From a bacterium (lineage in GTDB: Bacteria > Myxococcota_A > UBA9160 > UBA6930): a stretch of DNA of 44,387 nucleotides. The translations under genes and the position numbers were made by a program. The notes beneath the pieces were generated by a model. That model had not been told where the DNA came from. It ran no database searches and worked only from the letters and a program-made list of their open reading frames with translations. The stretch covers positions 1 through 44,387 of the forward strand of contig JAAELW010000204.1 of the NCBI GenBank assembly GCA_024226235.1. Reading direction: 5' to 3'. Of this stretch, positions 9,099 through 17,158 are shown one piece after another; position 1 is the first letter of the stretch, and the number at the start of each line of letters is the position of its first letter.

Positions 9099-9236
9099 CT
9101 TCTCGGATGTCACAGACCTTGTTCAGGCTATCCGCGCTGCAGAGGCGGAGATTGAAGAGGACCAGTCTTGCCCGAACGCTGTACGCTATTTGGTGCCAAG
9201 CCCGAGCCAGCGGGCTGGAGTTGAAACAGGAGCCGC

Positions 9237-11264
9237 ATGGCACAACACGGGGACAGACTGCGGGGCCTGGATGACTTCGTTCGAGAAGCCCGCGCAGCCC
9301 GGAACCTCGCTGAGCTGTGTGCTCTCGCTGCGGCGGCGGCCGCTCGCGTCACCGACGCACCGCACGCCATGGCCTGGACCCGAGCACGCCCAGGCCAGCA
9401 TGAGGAGTTCACGGCGGGGGTCTGGGGCCTGGAGCGGGAGCCGGCGGCGACGTCGAGTGACTGCCCTTCGCAGGTGCGGACGCTCTTTGGGGCCGACGGA
9501 CCGACGTGCCACCGCGACGTGGCTGCCGAACAGCTTGGGTTGGTCGCTGGCCCTCCATTTTCGTCCGTCCATGGAGTTGCGCTGACGCAGCCCGGCGAGG
9601 TCGGCTGCTGGGTGGGTGTGTTGTACATCGAGGACTCCCCTCAGCTCGACCCGGAGTCAGCGCAGCTACTTCGGATCGTGGCCCACCACTTCAGCGGGTT
9701 GTTCGAGGCGCACAGCTCGGAGCTCGAGCACCGGGCCAGCGAGCTCAAGCACCGCACGTTGGTCGAGCAGATCCCGGCAATCACCTACTACCGAGGGCTC
9801 GACTCGGCTGGGGCGCCCTCGTTCATGAGCCCTCAGGTGAAGGACATCCTCGGCTTCGAGCCCGATGAGTTCGTCGAGGATCCGGACTTCTTCCGCAGCC
9901 ACCTGCATCCTGACGATCTACAGCGGGTGTTGCAGGCGCAGGGAACATTCGACCCAAACGTCGCGACGACGATGGTCAAGCAGTCCTTTCGCATCCGGCA
10001 TCGCGACGGACACTTCGTCTGGGTCACCAACCACGCGCTCGCCGCGCGAGGGGAGGACGGTACCCCCCGCTTTGTGATCGGCGTCGTCTTCGACGTCACC
10101 GAAACCATGCAGCTCGAAGAGCAACTCCGACACGCCCAGAAGATGGAGGCTGTGGGCAGGTTGGCTGGCGCCGTTGCGCACGATTTCAACAACCTGCTGA
10201 CCGTCATCCTTGGCTTTGCGTCCTTGCTCGCCTCTCACGTTCCGGAAGGCACGCCGGGCTCCAACGACCTGAAGGAGATCGTGTCCGCTGGCGAGCGCGC
10301 CAAACACCTCGTTGGACAGCTGCTGTCCTTCAGTCGCCGCGAAGCGAGCCATCCCCAGTTCGTGCCGCTCGGAGCACTGCTCGACGAGATGCGATCGATG
10401 ATCATGCGACTCATCCGAGACGACGTGGAGTTCGACTACCGCCGAAGCCCGGACCTCGGTGGGACCCGCATCGATCGCAGCCAGCTGGAACAAGTCATCA
10501 TGAACCTGGTGGTCAACGCGGGGGACGCCATGCCCCACGGCGGTCGGCTGACGATCGACGCGCGCAACGTCGTCCTCGAAGACACCTCCCAGTGGACCCA
10601 TCAAGCCGACCCAGGCGAGTACGTGATGTTCTCGGTGATGGACACCGGTGTCGGCATGGACGCCACGACCAGTGGGCAGATCTTCGATCCGTTCTTCACC
10701 ACAAAGGTGCTTGGCAAGGGCACAGGGCTCGGACTGTCCACTGTGCATGGAATCGTCGGAACGGCCGGCGGCACACTGCAGGTTCAGAGCGAACCCGGTC
10801 GTGGGACGACCTTCTCGGTCTACTTGCCCAAGCAGAGTTCCGACGAGTCGTGGGCCGGGGGGACCAGTTCCACCGAGCCCGTCGCGCGCGGGACCGAGCG
10901 GGTCCTCGTCGTGGAGGATGATGACGCGCTGCGCAGGCTGGTCGTCATGAGCCTGGAGGAGAGCGGTTACCTGGTCTCAGGCGCAGAGCATGCCGAGGCT
11001 GCGCTGGCGCGCTTTGATGCTGGCGAGCAATTCGAGTTGGTGCTGTCGGACGTGATCATGCCCGGCGCCAACGGCCCCGAATTGGTGGCCGAATTGCAGC
11101 GGCACTCCCCTGGGCTCCGTACCCTGCTGATGTCTGGCTACACCAACGACGCTCTGGACCGGAACCCCCAGGACACACAGAACCCGATCTCGCTCCGAAA
11201 GCCCTTCTCGATGGAAGAGCTGGGTATCGTCATTCGCCGGGCGTTGGATGAACAGAATGGCTGA
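9237..11264 (+). CDS. GAF-PAS hybrid histidine kinase with receiver domain
   Basis: A 675-residue cytosolic sensor kinase. Order: GAF-like domain (about 10-155), short coiled linker, PAS domain (about 173-295) including HPDDLQRV and a PAC segment, HisKA with phospho-acceptor His315 in AVAHDFNN, HATPase with N-box NLVVNAGDAM, G1 box DTGVGMD (469-475) and G2 box GKGTGLGLS, then a C-terminal receiver with acceptor Asp605 (LVLSDVIMPG). There is no transmembrane segment, so the signal is probably intracellular or diffusible. AGGAG lies 6-10 bases before the ATG. No partner response regulator or output gene is adjacent, so it is an orphan hybrid kinase. Confidence 0.94.
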   Translation: MAQHGDRLRGLDDFVREARAARNLAELCALAAAAAARVTDAPHAMAWTRARPGQHEEFTAGVWGLEREPAATSSDCPSQVRTLFGADGPTCHRDVAAEQLGLVAGPPFSSVHGVALTQPGEVGCWVGVLYIEDSPQLDPESAQLLRIVAHHFSGLFEAHSSELEHRASELKHRTLVEQIPAITYYRGLDSAGAPSFMSPQVKDILGFEPDEFVEDPDFFRSHLHPDDLQRVLQAQGTFDPNVATTMVKQSFRIRHRDGHFVWVTNHALAARGEDGTPRFVIGVVFDVTETMQLEEQLRHAQKMEAVGRLAGAVAHDFNNLLTVILGFASLLASHVPEGTPGSNDLKEIVSAGERAKHLVGQLLSFSRREASHPQFVPLGALLDEMRSMIMRLIRDDVEFDYRRSPDLGGTRIDRSQLEQVIMNLVVNAGDAMPHGGRLTIDARNVVLEDTSQWTHQADPGEYVMFSVMDTGVGMDATTSGQIFDPFFTTKVLGKGTGLGLSTVHGIVGTAGGTLQVQSEPGRGTTFSVYLPKQSSDESWAGGTSSTEPVARGTERVLVVEDDDALRRLVVMSLEESGYLVSGAEHAEAALARFDAGEQFELVLSDVIMPGANGPELVAELQRHSPGLRTLLMSGYTNDALDRNPQDTQNPISLRKPFSMEELGIVIRRALDEQNG

Positions 11265-11362
11265 GGCCGGATATCAGAGTTTCAGGCTGCGCTTTGGCTC
11301 GGGGCGCAAGTATGGCTGTTGGCTCCGAGCGGGATCTGCTTTCGCCTGCCTGGCATTTCCCC

Positions 11363-11425
11363 GATCTGCTTCTTGCGGGCCGCGGGGCTTCATGGCCCGC
11401 AACCCATGCGAAGCATGAACAGATC
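11363..11425. other. Three-way-junction-like structured intergenic element
   Basis: An outer stem GATCTG/CAGATC (11363-11368 with 11420-11425) encloses two perfect hairpins: TTGCGGGCC/GGCCCGCAA (11373-11381 with 11394-11402, 12-base loop) and CATGC/GCATG (11405-11409 with 11413-11417, GAA loop). A direct repeat GATCTGCTT occurs at 11333 and 11363. The element sits 41 bases before the chosen start of the lipoprotein hydrolase. It could be a structured leader RNA, a 3' end of the kinase transcript or a DNA-level repeat. Confidence 0.38.
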
Positions 11426-11465
11426 AGGAAGGGCATCCCTCCGCGGGTTGGGCGAAGCTTCGGCG

Positions 11466-12410
11466 ATGTTTCACACGACTCGGATGTGCGTCCTGGTTTG
11501 CCTGCTGGGCTGCGCAGACGCGCCGGATGCCGGAGATGCACCCATGGGCCTCGATTTCGCGGCCATTGCCGGCTCCGTGGCACCGCCCCCCGAGCCGATC
11601 CCCTATCCGACCCGCTCCGGCACCAGCCTTCCGGTTCGGCACTATCCGAGCGATGCCTCTGACGTCTTCGTTCTGATCCACGGATCGGGCCATCACTCCC
11701 GCTACCTGGCGCCGCTTGCAGAGCGTCTCGCCGGAGGTGGCGCGGCGCACGTGTATACGCCCGATCTGCGCGGACACGGGGTGGATCCGGAGCGGCGCGG
11801 GGACATCGACTACGTGGATCAACTCGAAGACGATCTGGTCGATCTCGTCGGATGGGTGAGGGAGCGGCACCCGGATGGACGTGTCTTCGTGGGGGGACAT
11901 TCGTCAGGCGGCGGTTTGGCGCTGCGCTTTGCGGGTGCAGGCGGCGATGCCTCTGGCATCGTCCTGCTGGCGCCCTACCTCGCACACGACGCGCCGACCA
12001 TGCACAAAGGCAATAGCGCTGGGGGTTGGGCCCAGCCGAAGGTTCCGCGGATCATCCTGCTCTCCATTCTCAACGGCTTCGGTGTTCACGCTTTCGATGC
12101 GATGACGACGATCGAGTTCTCCATGCCGGAAGAGGCCCGCGATGGCACCGAAACGCTGGCCTACAGCCACCGCTTGAACGTCGGCTTCGCGCCGCGGAAC
12201 TGGCAGAAGGATCTCGCGGCAACCACCGTTCCGTTGATTCTCATCGTCGGTTCAGAGGACGAAGCCTTCGTGGCGGATCGCTTTGCCCCGGCGATCACGC
12301 CCCACGCGCCTCGGGCCGAGGTGCGAATCGTGGAGGGCGCGGGGCATCTGGGGTTGATTGGAGAAGGGCGGGTCGCGGAGATCCTGCGGGCCTGGCAAGA
12401 CGCGCTCTAG
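11466..12410 (+). CDS. Alpha/beta-hydrolase lipoprotein (S33-like)
   Basis: A 314-residue protein from ATG 11466. The start was chosen because it gives a short signal peptide with a clean lipobox LLGC (Cys16); upstream in-frame codons give a non-informative extension. An alpha/beta-hydrolase fold follows: oxyanion region LIHGSGHHS (70-78), DLRGHG (100-105), nucleophile elbow GHSSG with Ser146, an acid in VGSEDEAF and the catalytic His in GAGHLG. It resembles the serine aminopeptidase S33/monoacylglycerol-lipase group. It is likely an outer- or inner-membrane-anchored esterase or lipase acting in the periplasm; substrate unknown. The residue after the lipidated Cys is Ala, not an inner-membrane-retention Asp. 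Confidence 0.86.
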   Translation: MFHTTRMCVLVCLLGCADAPDAGDAPMGLDFAAIAGSVAPPPEPIPYPTRSGTSLPVRHYPSDASDVFVLIHGSGHHSRYLAPLAERLAGGGAAHVYTPDLRGHGVDPERRGDIDYVDQLEDDLVDLVGWVRERHPDGRVFVGGHSSGGGLALRFAGAGGDASGIVLLAPYLAHDAPTMHKGNSAGGWAQPKVPRIILLSILNGFGVHAFDAMTTIEFSMPEEARDGTETLAYSHRLNVGFAPRNWQKDLAATTVPLILIVGSEDEAFVADRFAPAITPHAPRAEVRIVEGAGHLGLIGEGRVAEILRAWQDAL

Positions 12411-12596
12411 TACGGAAGCCAACGAACCGCTCGGGTAACGGAAGGCCCGCCTTCGGGTGATCGCATCCGGGCCACGCTCACTCCGATATGGCCAATGGCC
12501 CCCAGCGGCCGGATTGGGAAGTGCTGCGCAATACCAGAGCCGGCCGACATCGAGACTGTGCTACCCAACAAGGCTGAAGATGAGAGGCCATTGCCC

Positions 12597-14099
12597 ATGA
12601 CTGGAACGAATACGCACACCGACTCCGCATCGCAAAAGGCCGAGCACTTCGATGTCCTGATCGTCGGGGCGGGTATCTCGGGAGTTGGTGCTGCATATCA
12701 TCTCACTCAGCAATGTCCCGACAGGAGCTTCCTCGCGCTCGAAGCGCTCGAGAGCTTCGGCGGCACGTGGCAGATGCACACCTTCCCGGGCATCCGCTCC
12801 GACAGCGATCTCTATACCTTCGGCTACCGATTCAAGCCCTGGACCGGCCCGCCGATCGCGACGGCAGAAGAGATCCTCAGCTACATGGGCGAGGTGATCG
12901 AAGAGAACGATCTCGGCCGACACATCCGCTATGGGCACAAGATCACGACAGCGAGCTGGTCGAGCGAAGAGAACCTCTGGACGCTCGAAGCCACCCGCGT
13001 TGATACCGGGGAGCAGCTGCGCTTCACCGCCAACTTCCTGTGGATGTGTCAGGGCTACTACAGACACGCCGAGGGCTACACGCCCGAGTGGGAAGGGATG
13101 GAGGATTTCAACGGCCCGATCGTCCACCCCCAGACCTGGCCGGAGGATCTGGACTACAAGGGCAAGAACGTCGTGGTCATTGGTTCAGGCGCCACGGCGG
13201 CAACGCTCGTTCCGGCGATCGCCGGCGACTGCGGCCATGTCACGATGCTGCAGCGCTCTCCGACCTACTTCATTCCCGGAGTCAACCAGAACGAGTTCGC
13301 CGACCAACTGCGTGAGCTGGAGATCGACGAGATGTGGGTCCACGAGATCACACGCAGGAAGATCCTGCACGATCAAGCCGCGATCACCCGCTTGTCTTTC
13401 GAACAGCCGGAATTCCTGAAGGGAGAGTTGATCGGGGCGGTTCGTGCGCTGCTGGGCCCAGACTACGACGTGGAGAAACACTTCACTCCAAAGTATCGGC
13501 CCTGGAGACAGCGCATCGCGTTCGTTCCGGACGGTGACATCTTCAAGGGGATCACTTCGGGTGCGGCCACGGTCGTGACCGACGAGATCGAGCGCTTTAC
13601 CGAGAAGGGCATCCTGCTGAAATCGGGCGATACCCTGGAAGCCGACATCATCGTCACTGCGACCGGCTTCAGCCTGAGCGTGCTGGGCGATATCGCATTT
13701 GCCGTCGACGGCGATCCCGTCGATTTCGCCGAGACCGTCACCTACCGCGGCATGATGTTCACCGACGTCCCCAACATGCTCTGGGTCTTCGGATACTTCC
13801 GAGCCAGCTGGACCCTGCGGGTCGAACTGCTCTGCGATTTCGTGTGCCGGCTCCTCAACTACATGAAGGAGAACGGACTGGAGAAGGTCGCACCCGCTCT
13901 CCGGGAGCAGGACAAGGACATGCAGCTCCTCCCGTGGATGGATCCGGAGAACTTCAACCCCGGCTACCTGATGCGAAGCATGCACTTGCTGCCGAAGCGA
14001 GGCGACAAACCCGAGTGGCAGCACACCCAGGACTACTGGGCGGAGAAGAACGAAATCCCGGACATCAAGCTCGACGACGAGGTATTCAAGTACGAGTGA
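12597..14099 (+). CDS. EthA-like FAD monooxygenase (Baeyer-Villiger type)
   Basis: A 500-residue flavoprotein from ATG 12597, with a purine-rich GAGAGG about 9 bases before it. It shows the FAD Rossmann motif GAGISG (24-29), the EthA-type segment FPGIRSDSDLYTFGYRFKPW (63-82), the Baeyer-Villiger fingerprint FNGPIVHPQTWP (171-182, exact fit to FxGxxxHxxxWP) and the NADPH Rossmann motif GSGATA (196-201). Such enzymes insert oxygen next to ketones or oxidise sulfur and nitrogen groups, using NADPH and O2. The next gene is on the other strand, so it is probably monocistronic. It fits a catabolic setting for ketones, terpenoids or sterol-like compounds, which is inferred only. Confidence 0.93.
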   Translation: MTGTNTHTDSASQKAEHFDVLIVGAGISGVGAAYHLTQQCPDRSFLALEALESFGGTWQMHTFPGIRSDSDLYTFGYRFKPWTGPPIATAEEILSYMGEVIEENDLGRHIRYGHKITTASWSSEENLWTLEATRVDTGEQLRFTANFLWMCQGYYRHAEGYTPEWEGMEDFNGPIVHPQTWPEDLDYKGKNVVVIGSGATAATLVPAIAGDCGHVTMLQRSPTYFIPGVNQNEFADQLRELEIDEMWVHEITRRKILHDQAAITRLSFEQPEFLKGELIGAVRALLGPDYDVEKHFTPKYRPWRQRIAFVPDGDIFKGITSGAATVVTDEIERFTEKGILLKSGDTLEADIIVTATGFSLSVLGDIAFAVDGDPVDFAETVTYRGMMFTDVPNMLWVFGYFRASWTLRVELLCDFVCRLLNYMKENGLEKVAPALREQDKDMQLLPWMDPENFNPGYLMRSMHLLPKRGDKPEWQHTQDYWAEKNEIPDIKLDDEVFKYE

Positions 14100-14147
14100 C
14101 CCGTCGGTGACTCCGAAGAACCCGAAGGCGCCGCGTTACGGGAAGTA

Positions 14148-14474
14148 CTAGCTCCAGAGCTCCGCGGGGGCTTTGAGGCTCTCGATGGGCTCGCCGCCGA
14201 CCAGGTGCTTTTCAATGATGTCGATCACGTCGCTCGCCTTCACCTTCTGGTACATCACGCCTTCGGGGTAGACGAGGACACTCGGGCCCACCTCGCAGGT
14301 TCCGAGACAGCTCGACGTGCTGAGCTTGATGCGACCCCAGAGATTCCGCGATCCGAGAGCTTCGGAGAAGGCGTCGATCACCGGCTGGGAACCACGGGCC
14401 TCACAAGACCCCTTCGGATCGTCAGCCGGCCGCGAATGACTGCAAACGAAAACGTGCTTCTCGGGCTTCGCCAT
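14148..14474 (-). CDS. Thioredoxin-like [2Fe-2S] ferredoxin
   Basis: A 108-residue protein from ATG 14474. The longer frame upstream is basic and not family-like, and GGAG precedes this ATG. It begins KHVFVCSHSRP and carries four Cys (11, 24, 56, 60) in the C-x12-C...C-x3-C pattern of thioredoxin-fold [2Fe-2S] ferredoxins (SSCLGTCEVGP, then VLVYPEGVMY). These proteins act as electron carriers or iron-sulfur assembly accessories. It converges on the monooxygenase gene, so a role as its electron donor is unlikely (EthA-type enzymes use NADPH directly). Confidence 0.9.
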   Translation of the reverse strand: MAKPEKHVFVCSHSRPADDPKGSCEARGSQPVIDAFSEALGSRNLWGRIKLSTSSCLGTCEVGPSVLVYPEGVMYQKVKASDVIDIIEKHLVGGEPIESLKAPAELWS

Positions 14475-14611
14475 GGACTCGAATCTCCGGGTTGGATTGG
14501 GACGGAACGCCCATACCGGTAACCCGCGCGACGGGCGCTGTAAAGCACCCTTGACCGGTCGCAAGAGCCGGCGGCATCCGGTCCCGATTCCGGCCCCGTT
14601 CCCCATGCCCC

Positions 14612-14651
14612 GAAATGAAGAGCCCCCGGAACCGCGTGCGATTCCGAGGGC
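14612..14651 (-). terminator. Rho-independent terminator of the initiator tRNA
   Basis: On the minus strand, GCCCTCGGAA and TTCCGGGGGC form a 10-bp stem (one G-U pair, 10-base loop; plus-strand arms 14622-14631 and 14642-14651). A T-rich tract TCTTCATTTC follows. The stem begins 5 bases after the tRNA CCA end. Confidence 0.72.
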
Positions 14652-14656
14652 CTACA

Positions 14657-14733
14657 TGGTAGCGGGGACAGGATTCGAACCTGCGACCTGCGGGTTATGA
14701 GCCCGCCGAGCTACCAGACTGCTCCACCCCGCA
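14657..14733 (-). tRNA. Initiator tRNA-fMet (anticodon CAU)
   Basis: A 77-nt cloverleaf with encoded CCA. The acceptor stem GCGGGG/CCCCGC is preceded by an unpaired U1 facing U72. Other parts are D-arm GAGC/GCTC, anticodon stem GCGGG/CCCGC with loop CTCATAA, and T-arm GCAGG/CCTGT with loop TTCGAAT. The 1:72 mismatch, the three G:C pairs next to the anticodon loop and the A11:U24 pair are the hallmarks of a bacterial initiator, not elongator tRNA-Met. The U:U mismatch replaces the C:A of E. coli. Anticodon CAT reads 5'-3' on the minus strand. Promoter and terminator are both visible, so it is its own transcription unit. Confidence 0.97.
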
Positions 14734-14750
14734 ACAAATCTGGGATGCGC

Positions 14751-14779
14751 AGACTAGTGGTGGTTTCCCGGGGAGTCAA
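14751..14779 (-). promoter_or_regulatory. Sigma-70 promoter of the initiator tRNA
   Basis: On the minus strand, TTGACT (14779-14774) and TAGTCT (14756-14751) are spaced by exactly 17 bases. The -10 lies 18 bases before the mature tRNA 5' end, so the primary transcript has only a short leader for RNase P. Confidence 0.68.
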
Positions 14780-14905
14780 CACACCGACTTGCACAAGAAA
14801 TGCCTCGAACCTGCTTGCAAGAGTCCTCTCCAAGGGTGCGAAAAAATGACACTTTTTGTCACTGTAAAGGCACTATTCACAGACGGTGGAATCGAGGAGC
14901 TGAAC

Positions 14906-15520
14906 ATGCTGAGCAGAAACGGGTGGATTGGTGTTGGTCTGGGGCTTGCCCTCGTCGCGGTGGCGGCGTTGCCGGCGAGCGCGGGGACGGCTTACCGCTA
15001 TACGGCGGCAGATGGGAGCCTGGCGTTCACGGACGATCTGGCGCGGGTTCCGGAGGCGCTTCGTGGATCGACGGATGTGGTCGATACCAAGCCCCTGACG
15101 GACTACTCGAGGCTCTCTCCAACCCACGTCGAGTCGGACGACGAACGCATTACCCGCATGCAGGAAAGAAGTGAGCGGCTGCGCAAGATTGCCAACGAGG
15201 CCCATCTGGAGCAGTTGGCGTGGGCAGCGGCGCGGGAGGGTCGACAGGCCTCGCCTGCATCGGCCAATGGCGTCGGTGGCCCTGTGCAACCGGCGATCGA
15301 TATCAATGGCGCGACGATTCGGCTTCCGGCTGCGGGTAGCGCCGATGGACCGATCGTGGTCGAACAGGTCCGGGCATTCCGCAAGGGCAAGATCATCTCT
15401 CAGGAATCCACGGTCGTCCGCCAGGGTGACGAGATCCTGATGATCGTGTTCCCGGAGCCTCACCTGCAGACAGGCTACAACGACTTCGTCCGCGAAGATG
15501 ACATCCTCGAGGGCCGATAG
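14906..15520 (+). CDS. DUF4124-domain exported protein
   Basis: A 204-residue protein from ATG 14906, preceded by GAGGAG. Residues 1-27 are a signal peptide ending ALPASAGT. A DUF4124-like segment follows immediately (YRYTAADGSLAFTDDLARVP), where the family has Y-R-W-x-D-x-x-G-x-x-x-F/Y-T-D. A charged coiled stretch (about 75-115) and a beta-rich C-terminal half follow. DUF4124 proteins are periplasmic and of unknown role, often with cell-envelope genes. The 14.8 kb leader contains the small inverted repeat TGACA/TGTCA at 14847-14861 (interrupted by CTTTT). The gene ends 3 bases from the oppositely oriented secreted-protein gene. Confidence 0.82.
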   Translation: MLSRNGWIGVGLGLALVAVAALPASAGTAYRYTAADGSLAFTDDLARVPEALRGSTDVVDTKPLTDYSRLSPTHVESDDERITRMQERSERLRKIANEAHLEQLAWAAAREGRQASPASANGVGGPVQPAIDINGATIRLPAAGSADGPIVVEQVRAFRKGKIISQESTVVRQGDEILMIVFPEPHLQTGYNDFVREDDILEGR

Positions 15521-15523
15521 CCT

Positions 15524-15880
15524 CTACGGACTTGCGGGAAACTCGTACCGGCGCAGGAACCCGGGCGGGGCGCCGGCCTGGCGGGCCATCTCCAGGACCT
15601 CCGGCCAGCGCTCTTCGGCGTCGGCGAGGTTCGCCTTGGCTTCTTCGATTCCGGAGACCAGATCGGCCTTCTTCGCGCCACGCGGGCGGTGGCGTTGGCG
15701 CCAATCCTGATAAGCGTACTCGGCCTGGCTCAACTGCTGTCGTGCTGCGAGCAGCGCATCGTGAGCTTCGTCGAGGGTCACTTTCCAATGGGCCGAATCG
15801 GCTTCGCTCCAGTCGCCTGCGAGAGCCAGGCTGGTCGGTGCGAGCAGCGCGATCACGAGCAGTCCGATCCGGAGGCTCAT
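15524..15880 (-). CDS. Small secreted coiled-coil protein, unknown function
   Basis: A 118-residue protein whose ATG (15880-15878) overlaps the stop of the REC-PilZ gene (ATGA). Residues 1-21 form a signal peptide ending SLALA-GDW. The mature part is mainly helical with heptad-like Leu/Ala spacing (about 33-105: DEAHDALLAARQQLSQAEYA, then a basic RQRHRPRGAKK patch, then GIEEAKANLADAEERW). It ends PPGFLRRYEFPASP. No family is recognised. Tight coupling suggests co-expression with the regulator and lipoprotein upstream. Confidence 0.76.
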   Translation of the reverse strand: MSLRIGLLVIALLAPTSLALAGDWSEADSAHWKVTLDEAHDALLAARQQLSQAEYAYQDWRQRHRPRGAKKADLVSGIEEAKANLADAEERWPEVLEMARQAGAPPGFLRRYEFPASP

Positions 15881-16653
15881 TCCTGGGTTCCTGCCCAGGC
15901 CTCGACCACACCCGGGGAGTATCGTTCGTGCACGTAGCCGTCGAGTGTATTCAACGTGGCACCATCGAGTTCGAGAAACCGCATCCCGAGCCCCGTGGCA
16001 CCATGATCGCCGGACCGCTGTCGCCACACTGTCGTGGCAGTGGGAGCCAGGGGCTCGCTGCCATCCCCCGGCAGGGTGAACTCTACCGTGAACTCGGTCC
16101 CCTGCGGCGGGGACCATTCGGAACGAACGAAGAGTCCCCCCCGAGAGAGATTCACGACGCGACCCAGTGCCTCCCTCCCGGTTCCACGTAGACGGGCAGC
16201 TGTATCGACCGGGATCCGCGGAAGGCCTCGCGGGCCTCCGGGGACCAACATGCGCGATACGGCTCCGACCAGCGAGTTTCGCGTCACGGGCTTGCTGATC
16301 ACATCGCTGGCACCAGCGCGAACCGCCAGCGCGTGCTCTTCCGGGTCTCCGTTCGATACCAGCACCACGGGGAGGCGGGGATCCCCCGCGCGCTCCCGAA
16401 TCTCGCGGCACAGGACGTCGCCTGTCGTATCGGGCAGGCTGAAATCGACCACGGCCACGTCGATCGGCTCGTCGGCCATCGCCTCGAGGGCTTGACTGCC
16501 ACTGCTGGCCGTTCGGACGTTGCCGGAGCCTGCCAGGAACATCGATTCGAGTTCGACGAACATCGGCACGTCGTCGACCACGAGAATCTGCGGGCGTTCG
16601 TCCGGCATCAATTCGGGCGCGGCCTGATCCGATGCATCGGGTTCGGTACTCAC
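15877..16653 (-). CDS. Response regulator with PilZ (c-di-GMP) output domain
   Basis: A 258-residue protein starting at GTG 16653, overlapping the stop of the lipoprotein gene (GTGA). The receiver domain (about 22-140) has the acidic pair Asp27/Asp28, phospho-acceptor Asp70 in AVVDFSLPD, and the conserved Lys in ISKPV. A PilZ domain follows (about 145-245) with both c-di-GMP-binding motifs: RGLPR (RxxxR) and NLSRGG (D/NxSxxG). It therefore joins phosphorelay input to second-messenger sensing. No histidine kinase is adjacent; the nearest hybrid kinase is 5 kb away. Possible outputs include envelope or pilus function, as the pilus ATPase of this window also has a c-di-GMP-type motif. Confidence 0.94.
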   Translation of the reverse strand: MSTEPDASDQAAPELMPDERPQILVVDDVPMFVELESMFLAGSGNVRTASSGSQALEAMADEPIDVAVVDFSLPDTTGDVLCREIRERAGDPRLPVVLVSNGDPEEHALAVRAGASDVISKPVTRNSLVGAVSRMLVPGGPRGLPRIPVDTAARLRGTGREALGRVVNLSRGGLFVRSEWSPPQGTEFTVEFTLPGDGSEPLAPTATTVWRQRSGDHGATGLGMRFLELDGATLNTLDGYVHERYSPGVVEAWAGTQE

Positions 16654-17099
16654 CGCGCAGCGATCCCTAGCGCCTTGCGCAGGAGATCGACCTGAAGTGA
16701 AACCATCCAGACCCGGGTCTCCTCGTCGAAGCTCCAGTCCTGCTGGATCTCGAACGTGCGCTCGACGGGCGAACTCATCGTGTAGCCGCTCAGACGAACC
16801 ATGACGATGGCGTGGTTCTCATCGACGGCTTCGACCGCCAACGTCTCATGATCGGTCAGACGCAGCTCGGTCAGACTGGGCGCGAGGGTCTCGAATTCGG
16901 CTCGTTGCTCATCGACCACGAACATGGCCGCCTTGTCGATCAGTCCCCAGCGCATGTACTGGGTGAATTCCCGCTGGGTCTCCCGCAAACGACTGCGGTC
17001 GTTGTAGGGATCCTTCAAGTCGATCGCACAGCCGCCGAGCAGGCCGAGAAGGAGGCAGGCTACGCCGAGCTGGCTGCCGCGCTTGATCAGGCTGGACAT
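16650..17099 (-). CDS. Small lipoprotein, unknown function
   Basis: A 149-residue lipoprotein from ATG 17099, chosen because it gives a basic n-region, hydrophobic core and lipobox LGGC (Cys24). An upstream in-frame start would add 19 Arg/His-rich residues. The mature domain (about 30-149) has the layout of a small alpha+beta NTF2-like domain (QREFTQYMRWGLIDKAAMFV, then beta strands with VMVRLSGYTM and WMVSLQVDLL), which is a guess. First gene of a three-gene overlapping unit with REC-PilZ and the small secreted protein. Confidence 0.8.
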   Translation of the reverse strand: MSSLIKRGSQLGVACLLLGLLGGCAIDLKDPYNDRSRLRETQREFTQYMRWGLIDKAAMFVVDEQRAEFETLAPSLTELRLTDHETLAVEAVDENHAIVMVRLSGYTMSSPVERTFEIQQDWSFDEETRVWMVSLQVDLLRKALGIAAR

Positions 17100-17158
17100 G
17101 GTTCCCCCGGTCGCGAGCATTCTGTGGTGCAGATCACGCCGCACCCCGCGGCCCACGT

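Noticed and set aside
14847-14861. TGACA-CTTTT-TGTCA as operator or terminator
   Set aside because: Only a 5-bp stem in an AT-rich leader; too short to assign a role beyond noting it in the DUF4124 entry.
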